From the NCBI RefSeq assembly GCF_014137945.1, contig NZ_JACGWX010000006.1:1-64000 (forward strand): DNA of 64,000 nucleotides, in the 5' to 3' direction. Origin of the DNA: Microcella alkalica. GTDB taxonomy: Bacteria > Actinomycetota > Actinomycetes > Actinomycetales > Microbacteriaceae. The notes under the pieces were generated by a model. The model searched no databases, was not told where the DNA came from, and saw only the letters and a list, made by a program, of their open reading frames with translations. Positions 9,399-16,509 of this stretch are shown piece after piece; position 1 is the first letter of the stretch, and every line of letters begins with the position of its first letter. A program made the position numbers and the translations under genes.

Positions 9399-9431
9399 CT
9401 CGCTGGGCCGGCGGGGTTTCGACCTCGCCTC

Positions 9432-9515
9432 GCGCGAGTGGCGGAATTGGCAGACGCGCTGGCTTCAGGTGCCAGTGCCCTTACGGGCGTGGGGGTTCAA
9501 GTCCCCCCTCGCGCA
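9432..9515 (+). tRNA. tRNA-Leu (anticodon CAG)
   Basis: The 84-base cloverleaf has a 7-bp acceptor stem (GCGCGAG pairing with CTCGCGC), discriminator A at 9515, and a D-loop with GGCGGAATTGGCAGACGC. The anticodon arm is CTGGC-TTCAGGT-GCCAG with anticodon CAG. It has the long variable arm of class II tRNAs and a GGTTCAAGTCC T-arm. The 3' CCA is not encoded. A CAG anticodon decodes CUG, a dominant leucine codon in this GC-rich genome. Confidence 0.96.
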
Positions 9516-9556
9516 CGCGGCCCTCTCTCTTCGAGAGGCTCGGTGCGCGGATGAGC

Positions 9557-9590
9557 GGCCCCGGTCTTCGGATCGGGGCCGTTTCGCGTT
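9557..9590 (+). terminator. Intrinsic terminator after tRNA-Leu
   Basis: A 10-bp stem (GGCCCCGGTC / GATCGGGGCC, one G-T wobble) closes on a TTCG tetraloop and is followed by GTTTCGCGTTT. A smaller 6-bp hairpin (CCTCTC/GAGAGG) precedes it. Confidence 0.75.
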
Positions 9591-9647
9591 TCCGGGCGCG
9601 TCCGGGGGTGGATGCGCGGGCCGCGGCGACCCGTAGGCTCGAGCACC

Positions 9648-10187
9648 ATGGCAGCCGGCGCAGTGATTCACACGTTCACGGGGTCGCTCGCCGACGTCGA
9701 CCGGGGCGTGTACGAGGAGCTCTCGCTGCGGGTGGCGCGACACCCGTCAGAGACCGACTCCTACATGCTCGTGCGCGTGCTGGCCTTCTGCCTCGAATGG
9801 GATGAGGGCGCTCAGTTCAGCGAGGGCGTCTCGGCGGTCGACGAGCCCGCGGTGGTCATCCGCGACCGCACTGGGCGGGTGACGGGCTGGATCGAGGTCG
9901 GAGCACCCGATGCCGATCGGCTCCACCGCGGCAGCAAGCTCGCCGAGCGCACCGCGATCTACACGCACCGCGACCCCGCGAAGGTGCTCGCGCTGTGGGC
10001 GGGCAAGAGGATCCACGAGGCCGAGCGCATCAGTCTCTTCAGCTTCGACCCCGGGTTCATCGACGACGCGACGGGCGCGCTCGAGCGCCGCAACACCCTC
10101 ACGGTCTCGGTGACCGAGCAGCAGCTCTACCTCGAGCTGAATGGGTCGACGTGCAGCACGGGGATCCACGAGCATCCGCTCGCCTGA
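9648..10187 (+). CDS. YaeQ family protein
   Basis: The 179-residue protein matches the YaeQ family, which has a PD-(D/E)xK nuclease-like fold but no settled function. Family features seen include the opening MAAGAVIHTFTGSLADVDRGVYE, the LAFCLEWDEG segment and a conserved SLFSFDP stretch. The start is the ATG at 9648; a longer frame upstream overlaps the tRNA terminator and is unlikely. It stands alone between the terminator and the acetyltransferase gene 24 bases downstream. Confidence 0.85.
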   Translation: MAAGAVIHTFTGSLADVDRGVYEELSLRVARHPSETDSYMLVRVLAFCLEWDEGAQFSEGVSAVDEPAVVIRDRTGRVTGWIEVGAPDADRLHRGSKLAERTAIYTHRDPAKVLALWAGKRIHEAERISLFSFDPGFIDDATGALERRNTLTVSVTEQQLYLELNGSTCSTGIHEHPLA

Positions 10188-10211
10188 CGCGCTTTCTGGT
10201 TCAGTGGTCGC

Positions 10212-10652
10212 ATGGATGTCCGCGAACTGTCCGATGACGACTGCCGCCTCGCTCACGCGGCGATGCGCGAGCTGCGGCCGCAGGTCGGTCACGAGCCCGC
10301 GTTCGTCGACCGCGTGCGGAGCCAGTTCACGCACGGCTACCGGCTGATCGGCGCGTTCGACGGCGAGCACGAGCACGCGGTGTCGGTCGCGGGCTTCCGC
10401 ATCGACGAGAAGCTCGCGTGGGGGCGGCACGTCTACATCGACGACCTGTCGACGCTGCCCGAGGGGCGCGGCAAAGGCGGCGCGACGGCGCTCCTGCGGT
10501 GGATCGACGCGGCCGCGGCAGCCGAGGGCATCACAGAGGTGCACCTCGACTCGGGCGTGCAGCCGGAACGGCAGGCCGCGCACCGGCTCTACTTCGCCGA
10601 GGGGTACCGGATCGGCTCGTACCACTTCCAGAAGGTGCTCGGCGAGGGCTGA
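10212..10652 (+). CDS. GNAT-family N-acetyltransferase
   Basis: The 146-residue protein fits a GNAT acetyltransferase. The acetyl-CoA-binding motif A is visible as LSTLPEGRGKGGATALLRWI (about residues 78-97), with a following beta strand EVHLDSG and HRLYFAEGYRIGSYHF near the C terminus. The substrate cannot be told from sequence. It may share a transcript with the YaeQ gene just upstream. Confidence 0.85.
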   Translation: MDVRELSDDDCRLAHAAMRELRPQVGHEPAFVDRVRSQFTHGYRLIGAFDGEHEHAVSVAGFRIDEKLAWGRHVYIDDLSTLPEGRGKGGATALLRWIDAAAAAEGITEVHLDSGVQPERQAAHRLYFAEGYRIGSYHFQKVLGEG

Positions 10653-10670
10653 GCATCCGTCTGCACGCGT

Positions 10671-10688
10671 AGTGCAGTATTCTGCACT
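10671..10688 (+). promoter_or_regulatory. Palindromic operator over the -10 of the XRE-cupin regulator gene
   Basis: AGTGCAG-TATT-CTGCACT is a perfect 7-4-7 inverted repeat ending two bases before the GTG start at 10691. A -10-like TATTCT (10678-10683) lies at its centre, 7 bases from the start codon. Binding here would block RNA polymerase and ribosome access together, so autoregulation by the encoded HTH protein is the simplest reading. Confidence 0.7.
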
Positions 10689-10690
10689 GC

Positions 10691-11305
10691 GTGGATGACG
10701 ATATCACCGGTCTCGCGGTCGCCATCGGCGCGCGCGTGCGCCACGAGCGCCAGGCCCGGCAGTGGACGCTCGACCAGCTCGCCGAGGCCGCGGGCGTCAG
10801 TCGCCGCATGCTCGTCACTGTCGAGCAGGGCGCCGCGAACCCGAGCCTCGGCACGCTGCTCAAGCTGAGCGAGGCACTCGGGGTCGCGCTGCCCACCCTC
10901 GTCGAGCCGCCCGCGCGGGAGGCTGCGACCGTGACGCGCGCCGGTCGCGGCACCGAGCTGTGGCGCGGCGACAGTGGCGGTCGGGGCGTGCTCGTCGCGA
11001 GCGCCACGCTGCCCGACGCCTTCGAGCTCTGGGAGTGGACCCTCGAAGCCGGCGACCGCCTCGACTCCGAGCCGCACACCGCCGGCACGCGCGAGCTGCT
11101 CCAGGTTCTCGACGGCACGATGACCGTCGAGGTCGACGGCGTCGAGCACGAGCTGCAGGCGGGGGATGCGGTGGCGTTCGCCGGCGACGTCGCCCACGCA
11201 TACGCCGCGTCGGGCTCCGATCGCGCGCGCTTCAGCCTCGCCGTGTACGAGCCGGCCGGAGTGGGCGGCGCTCGACCCGGCGCGCACGCGCAAGCGGGGC
11301 GCTGA
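10691..11305 (+). CDS. XRE-family transcriptional regulator with C-terminal cupin sensor
   Basis: This 204-residue regulator has an N-terminal helix-turn-helix (about residues 8-65, with WTLDQLAEAAGVSRRMLVTVEQGAANPS) and a cupin domain (about 110-190, with ETH-like HTAGTRELLQVLDGTM and AGDAVAFAGDVAHAY). Members of this class sense small metabolites, often amino acids or amines, and control adjacent transporters. The GTG start at 10691 probably begins a leaderless mRNA. It is followed one base later by a PaiB-like gene and then an EamA exporter, so an exporter operon under local control is inferred. Confidence 0.88.
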   Translation: MDDDITGLAVAIGARVRHERQARQWTLDQLAEAAGVSRRMLVTVEQGAANPSLGTLLKLSEALGVALPTLVEPPAREAATVTRAGRGTELWRGDSGGRGVLVASATLPDAFELWEWTLEAGDRLDSEPHTAGTRELLQVLDGTMTVEVDGVEHELQAGDAVAFAGDVAHAYAASGSDRARFSLAVYEPAGVGGARPGAHAQAGR

Positions 11306-11306
11306 C

Positions 11307-11981
11307 ATGCTGATCCACCCGTGGGATGCCGCTCTCGAGCCCGCCGAGTGGCAGCGGTGGCTCGCCGAGCATGAGCGGTTCGGCGTGCTCGCCGTGAACA
11401 ACACCGACCCCGCGCAGGCTCCTCTCGTGCTGCCGACCCACTTCTCGGTCGACGGCGAGCAGCTGATCCTCCACCTGGCGCGGCCGAACCCGGTGTGGCG
11501 CCACCTCGCCGCGGGCGTCGAGGTGCGCCTGGCGGTCACCGGCGACTACGCGTACATCCCGAGCTACTGGCGGGCGAAGGCGGGAGGCCCGGACGAGGAC
11601 GGCGTGCCGACGAGCTACTACTCATCGGTGCAGTTCGTCTGCACGGCGGAGATCGTCGACGACCCGCGGATGAAGGTTGAGATCCTCATCGCGCAGTTCG
11701 CCGACGTGCAGCCCGAGGGTGGGCATGCGGAGGTCTCCGTCACGGACGGGCCGTACGCGCGGATGCTCGCGGGCATCCGCGGACTGCGCCTGACGGTGGT
11801 GCGCACCGAGGCGAAGTTCAAGTACGACGACCACAACCCCGTCGAGCACCGCGAGCGCGTGAGCGCGAGGCTCGACGAGCGGGGCCGTGGGCTCGATCAC
11901 GGAGCGGCGGGGCAGCAGCGACGGCGCCTCGACGCGATCGGCGACTGGCGCTCGCGCCCCACCGACGGAGAGACCTCGTGA
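11307..11981 (+). CDS. PaiB-like FMN-binding protein
   Basis: The 224-residue protein matches the PaiB / FMN-binding negative regulator family: MLIHPWDAA start, LPTHFSVDG, a split-barrel flavin-binding core with YAYIPSYWRAKAG and the late RTEAKFKYDDHNPVEHRERV. In Bacillus PaiB represses sporulation and protease genes; here a redox or protective role linked to the exporter is equally possible. The start is the ATG at 11307, one base after the regulator's stop. The last ~35 residues are charged and poorly conserved in appearance. Confidence 0.8.
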   Translation: MLIHPWDAALEPAEWQRWLAEHERFGVLAVNNTDPAQAPLVLPTHFSVDGEQLILHLARPNPVWRHLAAGVEVRLAVTGDYAYIPSYWRAKAGGPDEDGVPTSYYSSVQFVCTAEIVDDPRMKVEILIAQFADVQPEGGHAEVSVTDGPYARMLAGIRGLRLTVVRTEAKFKYDDHNPVEHRERVSARLDERGRGLDHGAAGQQRRRLDAIGDWRSRPTDGETS

Positions 11982-12898
11982 ACCCCATGACGCGCGTGCC
12001 GCCGTGGAGCTTCGCCGTGCTCGCCATGTTCTCGGTGCAGCTCGGCTCGGCGCTCTCGGTGGGCCTCATCGACGAGGTGGGCGCGGGGGGCACCGCGTGG
12101 CTGCGGCTGAGCATGGGGGCGATCGTCTTCCTCCTCATCGCGCGGCCGCGTCTCGCGGCCATTCGTCGCGCCGACGTGGTTCCGCTGCTGGCATTGGGGG
12201 TCGCCACCGGTCTCATGACCGTGTTCTTCCTCGCCGCGCTCGAGCGCATCCCCCTCGGCACGGCGGTCGCGATCGAGTTCCTCGGCCCGCTCACCGTCGC
12301 GGCGGTGCGCAGCGGCGGACGGCGCGCGCTCGTCTGGCCGATCGTCGCGCTCGCGGGCGTCGTGCTGCTGACCGAGCCGTGGCTCGGCGAGATCGACCCG
12401 CTCGGGGTGCTGTTCGCGGCGCTCGCCGGTATCGGCTGGGGCGCGTACATCTACTTCACGCAGACGATCGGCGACCGGTTCGACGGGATCCAGGGGCTCG
12501 CGCTCACGATCCCGGTCGCGGCGCTCACGGCGGCGGTCGTCGGCGTGCCGCAGGCGTGGGGGCAGATCGACATCACGGTGCTGCTCACCGCCCTCGGCCT
12601 CGCGCTGCTGCTGCCCGTGCTGCCGTTCGCGCTCGAGATGCTCGCCCTGCGCCGCATGACCCACACCGCGTTCGGCACCCTCATGGCCGTCGAGCCCGCG
12701 ATCGGACTCGTCCTCGGCCTGCTGATTCTCGCCCAGTCGCCGTCGGCTGTGCAGGTCGTAGGCATCGTCATCGTCGTGCTCGCGGGCGCGGCGGCGCAGC
12801 GGGGCGGGCGGCGCGAAGCGGCGGATGCGCGGACGCCCGCTCGTCTCCCCGCAGCGCCCGGTCGCCGAGGCCGACGAGCACCATGTGCGGCACGGTGA
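11978..12898 (+). CDS. EamA/RhtA-type drug-metabolite exporter
   Basis: The 306-residue protein has ten predicted transmembrane helices arranged as two EamA halves, including the typical FFLAALERIPLGTAVAIEFLGPL and HTAFGTLMAVEPAIGLVLG segments of RhtA-like amino acid or homoserine exporters. The GTG start overlaps the upstream stop (GTGA). From about residue 268 the protein changes to a basic, Arg/Pro/Ala-rich tail encoded antisense to the end of blh; the coding overlap is 131 bases (12768-12898). That tail is probably a read-on past an older stop. Confidence 0.85.
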   Translation: MNPMTRVPPWSFAVLAMFSVQLGSALSVGLIDEVGAGGTAWLRLSMGAIVFLLIARPRLAAIRRADVVPLLALGVATGLMTVFFLAALERIPLGTAVAIEFLGPLTVAAVRSGGRRALVWPIVALAGVVLLTEPWLGEIDPLGVLFAALAGIGWGAYIYFTQTIGDRFDGIQGLALTIPVAALTAAVVGVPQAWGQIDITVLLTALGLALLLPVLPFALEMLALRRMTHTAFGTLMAVEPAIGLVLGLLILAQSPSAVQVVGIVIVVLAGAAAQRGGRREAADARTPARLPAAPGRRGRRAPCAAR

Positions 12899-13778
12899 GC
12901 GCCGCGAGGCCGATGAACACGACGCGCAGCAGCTGGTCGTCGAGGCTCGCGGTGCCGGCCGTCGCGGCGAGGAAGACGCCCGCCGCGATGAGCGGGATGA
13001 CCGTGTACGCGACGACGACGAGCGCCGTCAGGCGGCGGGGCTGCTCTCTCTCCTCGGCGAACCCCTCGCGCAGGTGGCGGGCGCTGTGCAGCGTGCAGAA
13101 GTAGACGATGAAGAACACGAGGGGCGGGGTCGTGAGGGCGAGCAGCGCGACGAGGCCGAGCTCGACGGCCTCGTGCGGGGCGCGCCGGGCGGCGACGACG
13201 GCGAGCACGAGCAGCAGGACGAGCAGCGGCAGACCCAGCGCGGACTGCGCGGCGGCGACCGAGCGGGCGCCCTCGCCGGCGAGGGTCGCGTAGAGGCCGG
13301 CCACGGCATCCTCATCGCGGAGCGCGGGGAGCGACAGGAGCGCCGCGCCCGCGAGAGCGCGCGGTGCGGGCGAGCGCTCGCGCATCCAGTCGCCGCCGAA
13401 GTGCACCGCGGAGACGACGAGGAAGAGCACGAGGCTCGGCGCCGGCGCGACGAGCCACAGCGCGACGACCGCGACCGCGAGCCCCGAGTAGACCAGGTTG
13501 AAGGCGCCGAAGCTCAGCGCGCCGCGCCACAGCCCGAGGCGGCGGGCGACGAGCGGGTCGAGGGCTCCGTGCGGCATGCCGAGCACGGCGGCGAGGATCG
13601 CGATCGCGACGGTCTGTACGACGAGCGGCGGCTCGGGGTCGGCGAGGAGGAACGCGAGGATCGTCGCGAGGGCCGTCGCGGTGAAGAGGTAGGTCTCGCG
13701 CGGGGCGCGGGGGCGGATGCCCGGGGCTTGGCCGGCCGGTTCGGTGTCGGTCGGGCGGGTGGTCGCCGTCGCCGTCAC
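12768..13778 (-). CDS. blh: Brp/Blh family beta-carotene 15,15'-dioxygenase
   Basis: The 336-residue protein has about eight transmembrane helices and the conserved His-containing segments of Brp/Blh enzymes: GMPHGALDP, AVHFGGDW and TLHSARHLREG. These His residues ligate the iron that cleaves beta-carotene to two retinals. The start is GTG at 13778, overlapping the crtY stop (GTGA), so crtY and blh are one unit making beta-carotene and then retinal. The 3' end overlaps the convergent exporter gene by 131 bases. No rhodopsin gene is in the window, although retinal implies one in the genome. Confidence 0.9.
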   Translation of the reverse strand: MTATATTRPTDTEPAGQAPGIRPRAPRETYLFTATALATILAFLLADPEPPLVVQTVAIAILAAVLGMPHGALDPLVARRLGLWRGALSFGAFNLVYSGLAVAVVALWLVAPAPSLVLFLVVSAVHFGGDWMRERSPAPRALAGAALLSLPALRDEDAVAGLYATLAGEGARSVAAAQSALGLPLLVLLLVLAVVAARRAPHEAVELGLVALLALTTPPLVFFIVYFCTLHSARHLREGFAEEREQPRRLTALVVVAYTVIPLIAAGVFLAATAGTASLDDQLLRVVFIGLAALTVPHMVLVGLGDRALRGDERASAHPPLRAARPAAPPRPRARR

Positions 13779-15187
13779 GACGCGACCTGCTCGAGCGCGT
13801 CGCCGGTCGGCTCGGGCGCGACGGCAGGCTGCACGGCGGGGCGCCGCGACGGCGCGGCGGACGGCGCTCGCCGGACGCGCGGGAGCGCCCGCACGAGGTC
13901 GGGGCGCCGCGCCGAGTTCGTCGCGAGCGCGCGCGAGCGGTCGGGCAGCTGCGCGAGGAAGGGCAGCAGCGGCAGGCTCGCGATGATCGCGAGCAGGTCG
14001 CTCAGCCGAGCGCGGTCGGTGAGGAACCGCAGCAGTCGAGCGGGCGCGACGCCGCGCGCAATCGCGGCGAAGTAATCGGCCGTGCGCTCGGGGTGCGCGC
14101 GGAGGGCCTGGAGGAAGATGCGGTCCATCTGGCGGCGGACGAACGGCTCGGGCGGGTGGCCGACCGGCGCCTCGCCGCGTGCGAGACGGTCGGCGCAGTC
14201 GCGAGCCCAGGCCTGGATGCGCGCGAACCCGTAGCCGGAGGCGTCGCGGAGGGCGCCGCCGGCCGCACCCGCGACGACCACGCCGGGGATGGATTCGGGA
14301 TGTCCGTGTGTGCCGCTCGCGGCGTGTGCCGCGGGAGGCACACTCGCGAATCGTGAGAAGCGGTTCCCCCGCGGGGAGCGCGGATCGGGGACGCGCCCCA
14401 TCGGCAGCACGCCGCCCTCTTCGCGGAGGATGCGGACGTGGGGGGCGCCGAGCGGCGCTCCGAGGGAGGAGAGCGCGGCGTCGCGCCCGGCGCGCACCGC
14501 GGAGGCGCGCAGCGGGGCGGGGGAGAAGCGCGTCCACTCGACGAGGGCCGAGGTCGCGGACAGCGGGAGGACGTAGACGAAGCCGAGGCCGTCGGCGTCG
14601 GCGCGCATCCCCGTCATGAGGCCCGCGGCGCCGGGCTCGATGCCGAGCGCCGCGAGGTCGAGCGCGCCGCCGTGATCGATCTCGACGCCCGAGAAGCACT
14701 GAAAGAGCAGAGCGACCGTGCGGCGCGGGCGCGTGTCGACGACCCAGCGGGCCGTGAGGTCGCCCGCGGTCGTGCTCACGACGACGCCGCCGCCCTCGGC
14801 GGGGTCGACCGCTCGCAGCGAGCCCGCCGCGACGCCGAGGCGCAGCTCGACCGTCGGGCTCGCGTCGATGATCGCGCGGTAGCGGGCGTAGAAGTCCGCG
14901 CCGCGGATGTACTGATAGGTCGCGCCGTCGACGCCGTGGGTGCGGGCCGGCTCGCCCTCGGCCTGGTACGCCCACGTGCTCCACTCGCGGTGGACGATCG
15001 ACCGCAGGTCGTGATCGGGGCCCGCCCAGAAGCACCACGAGCGGTCGTCGGCGTAGTCGGTGCGGACATCCACCGCGATCACCCGCAGCCCCGAGTCGCC
15101 CTCGGCGAGGCGCGCCGCGAGCGCCAGCCCCGCGCAGCCCGCGCCGAGGATCACGAGGTCGGCGTCGTGCGCGCGCGTGCGAGGCAA
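13775..15187 (-). CDS. crtY: Lycopene beta-cyclase CrtY (FAD type)
   Basis: The 470-residue flavoprotein carries LVILGAGCAGLALA (dinucleotide fold, residues 11-24), DDRSWCFWAGP (the CrtY D-R-T/S-W-C-F-W motif), MTGMRADADG and VAGAAGGALRDASGYGFARIQ. It cyclises lycopene to beta-carotene, the substrate of Blh. A TTG start at 15187 is chosen because the FAD motif follows at once and GGAG lies upstream; no ATG/GTG fits. The last ~60 residues are Arg/Pro/Ala-rich and dispensable-looking. Many Microbacteriaceae use heterodimeric CrtYe/Yf cyclases instead, so the single-chain type, as in rhodopsin-bearing actinobacteria, is notable. No crtE, crtB or crtI is nearby. Confidence 0.9.
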   Translation of the reverse strand: MPRTRAHDADLVILGAGCAGLALAARLAEGDSGLRVIAVDVRTDYADDRSWCFWAGPDHDLRSIVHREWSTWAYQAEGEPARTHGVDGATYQYIRGADFYARYRAIIDASPTVELRLGVAAGSLRAVDPAEGGGVVVSTTAGDLTARWVVDTRPRRTVALLFQCFSGVEIDHGGALDLAALGIEPGAAGLMTGMRADADGLGFVYVLPLSATSALVEWTRFSPAPLRASAVRAGRDAALSSLGAPLGAPHVRILREEGGVLPMGRVPDPRSPRGNRFSRFASVPPAAHAASGTHGHPESIPGVVVAGAAGGALRDASGYGFARIQAWARDCADRLARGEAPVGHPPEPFVRRQMDRIFLQALRAHPERTADYFAAIARGVAPARLLRFLTDRARLSDLLAIIASLPLLPFLAQLPDRSRALATNSARRPDLVRALPRVRRAPSAAPSRRPAVQPAVAPEPTGDALEQVAS

Positions 15188-15334
15188 TCCGGGCTCCGTC
15201 GCTCAGCGAGAACGGCGCCCAGGGCAAGCGCCGACATCGCGACGCTAAGCACGATTGCTGGATGCTCGCCGCGGGTTCGATGCCGATTGACTGACCATCC
15301 GCTCCCGGTTCGGCGGGTCATTCCGCACCACGGC

Positions 15335-15364
15335 TTCACGTACCCCGGTGGGGTATGCGACACT
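15335..15364 (+). promoter_or_regulatory. CsoR-type operator/promoter of the metallochaperone gene
   Basis: TACCCC-GGT-GGGGTA (15341-15355) is a perfect 6-3-6 palindrome placed between a -35-like TTCACG (15335-15340) and a -10-like GACACT (15359-15364) with an 18-base spacer. The ATG at 15371 is 6 bases past the -10, so the mRNA should be leaderless. The palindrome fits CsoR-type Cu(I)-sensor sites known upstream of copper export genes. No csoR gene is in the window. Confidence 0.75.
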
Positions 15365-15370
15365 GGTGGT

Positions 15371-15736
15371 ATGGAGACCAACGACATGACTCGACTCAAC
15401 CTGCTCGGCGACTCCGCGACCGCGAGCGGCGGCGGATGCTGCGGAGGCGGCGCGTGCGGCTGCGGCCACGGCGCGGCCGAGGCCCCCGCGGCGGCCGACG
15501 CGACGGCCGACGCGACCACTGCGGTCGACGCGAGCGAGTACCTCGTCACCGGCATGACCTGCGGCCACTGCGTCGCGAGCGTCAAGGAGGAGGTCGGCGC
15601 CGTCGACGGAGTGCAGGCCGTGGAGGTCGCGCTCGTCAAGGGCGGCGCCTCGCGCGTGACCGTGCAGTCGGCCGGCCCGATCGACGAGACGAAGATCCGC
15701 GCCGCGGTCGAGGAGGCGGGCTACCAGCTCGCCTGA
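15371..15736 (+). CDS. copZ: Heavy-metal-associated (CopZ-like) protein with Cys/Gly-rich N terminus
   Basis: This 121-residue protein has a Gly/Cys-rich segment near residues 18-32 (GGGCCGGGACGCGHG) that could bind several metal ions. An Ala-rich linker leads to a C-terminal HMA domain with GMTCGHC and a KEEVGAVDGVQAVEV-type helix. It would carry Cu(I) to CopA in the cytoplasm. The extra Cys cluster is not part of standard CopZ. It has its own CsoR-type promoter, identical in layout to that of the DUF305 gene downstream. Confidence 0.88.
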   Translation: METNDMTRLNLLGDSATASGGGCCGGGACGCGHGAAEAPAAADATADATTAVDASEYLVTGMTCGHCVASVKEEVGAVDGVQAVEVALVKGGASRVTVQSAGPIDETKIRAAVEEAGYQLA

Positions 15737-15813
15737 TCGCTCACACGACCGGCCCTCGCGCCGCGCCCACTGCGGCCGCGGAACGGGGGCCGTCGTCATT
15801 CATCCGAGCGGGG

Positions 15814-15843
15814 TTGTAATACCCCCCCGGGGTATGCCATACT
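15814..15843 (+). promoter_or_regulatory. CsoR-type operator/promoter of the DUF305-copA operon
   Basis: TACCCC-CCC-GGGGTA (15820-15834) lies between -35 TTGTAA (15814-15819) and -10 CATACT (15838-15843), again with an 18-base spacer. The arrangement matches the site at 15335-15364 base for base in spacing. Here the start codon is 22 bases past the -10 and has an AGGGAGG ribosome-binding site. Confidence 0.78.
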
Positions 15844-15865
15844 CGTCGTGACAGGGAGGCCCCTC

Positions 15866-16498
15866 ATGACTCGCATGACCATCGCGCAACCCGCTCGCCG
15901 CCGCGCATCCGCCGCCGCCGCGATCGCCAGCACCGCCGCTCTCGCGCTCGCCCTCGCCGGGTGCGTGACCGTCAACACGGGCGGCTCGAACGGCCCGGGC
16001 GGGATGCCCATGGGCGACCTGCCCGACGGCGTCAACCAGGCCGACGCCATGTTCACGATGATGATGATCCCCCACCACGAGCAGGCCATCGAGATGAGCG
16101 AGCTCATGCTCGGTCGCGACGACATCGACCCGGAGATCGTCGCGCTCGCCGAGCAGATCATCGCCGCGCAGGATCCAGAGATCGAGCTCATGGAGCAGTG
16201 GCTCGACGACTGGGGTCTGCCGAGCATGCCCGGCGGCGGACATGGCGGCGGTCATGGCGACGGAGGCCCGGGCGGCATGATGAGCGACGGCGACCTCGAC
16301 GCGATCGAGGGCGCCGAGGGCGACGAGGCCGAGCGCCTCTACCTCGAGGGCATGATCGAGCATCACGAGGGCGCCATCGACATGGCGCAGGACGTGCTCG
16401 ACGACGGCGAATCGACCGATGTCGCCGAGCTCGCCGAGACCATCATCGTGACCCAGCAGGTCGAGATCGACCGCGTGCACCAGCTACTCGCCACCTGA
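15866..16498 (+). CDS. DUF305 lipoprotein, probable periplasmic/exterior copper-binding protein
   Basis: The ~210-residue protein has a lipoprotein signal peptide ending in ALAGC. A DUF305 ferritin-like domain follows with two His/Met-rich helices: [17 protein letters not shown] and [17 protein letters not shown]. Between them is a Gly/His/Met-rich linker that may also bind metal. DUF305 proteins often accompany copper resistance genes. The ATG at 15866 is preferred for its AGGGAGG site; the in-frame GTG at 15848 is too near the -10. It is 11 bases upstream of copA. Confidence 0.88.
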   Translation: MTRMTIAQPARRRASAAAAIASTAALALALAGCVTVNTGGSNGPGGMPMGDLPDGVNQADAMFTMMMIPHHEQAIEMSELMLGRDDIDPEIVALAEQIIAAQDPEIELMEQWLDDWGLPSMPGGGHGGGHGDGGPGGMMSDGDLDAIEGAEGDEAERLYLEGMIEHHEGAIDMAQDVLDDGESTDVAELAETIIVTQQVEIDRVHQLLAT

Positions 16499-16509
16499 GG
16501 AGAAACCGC

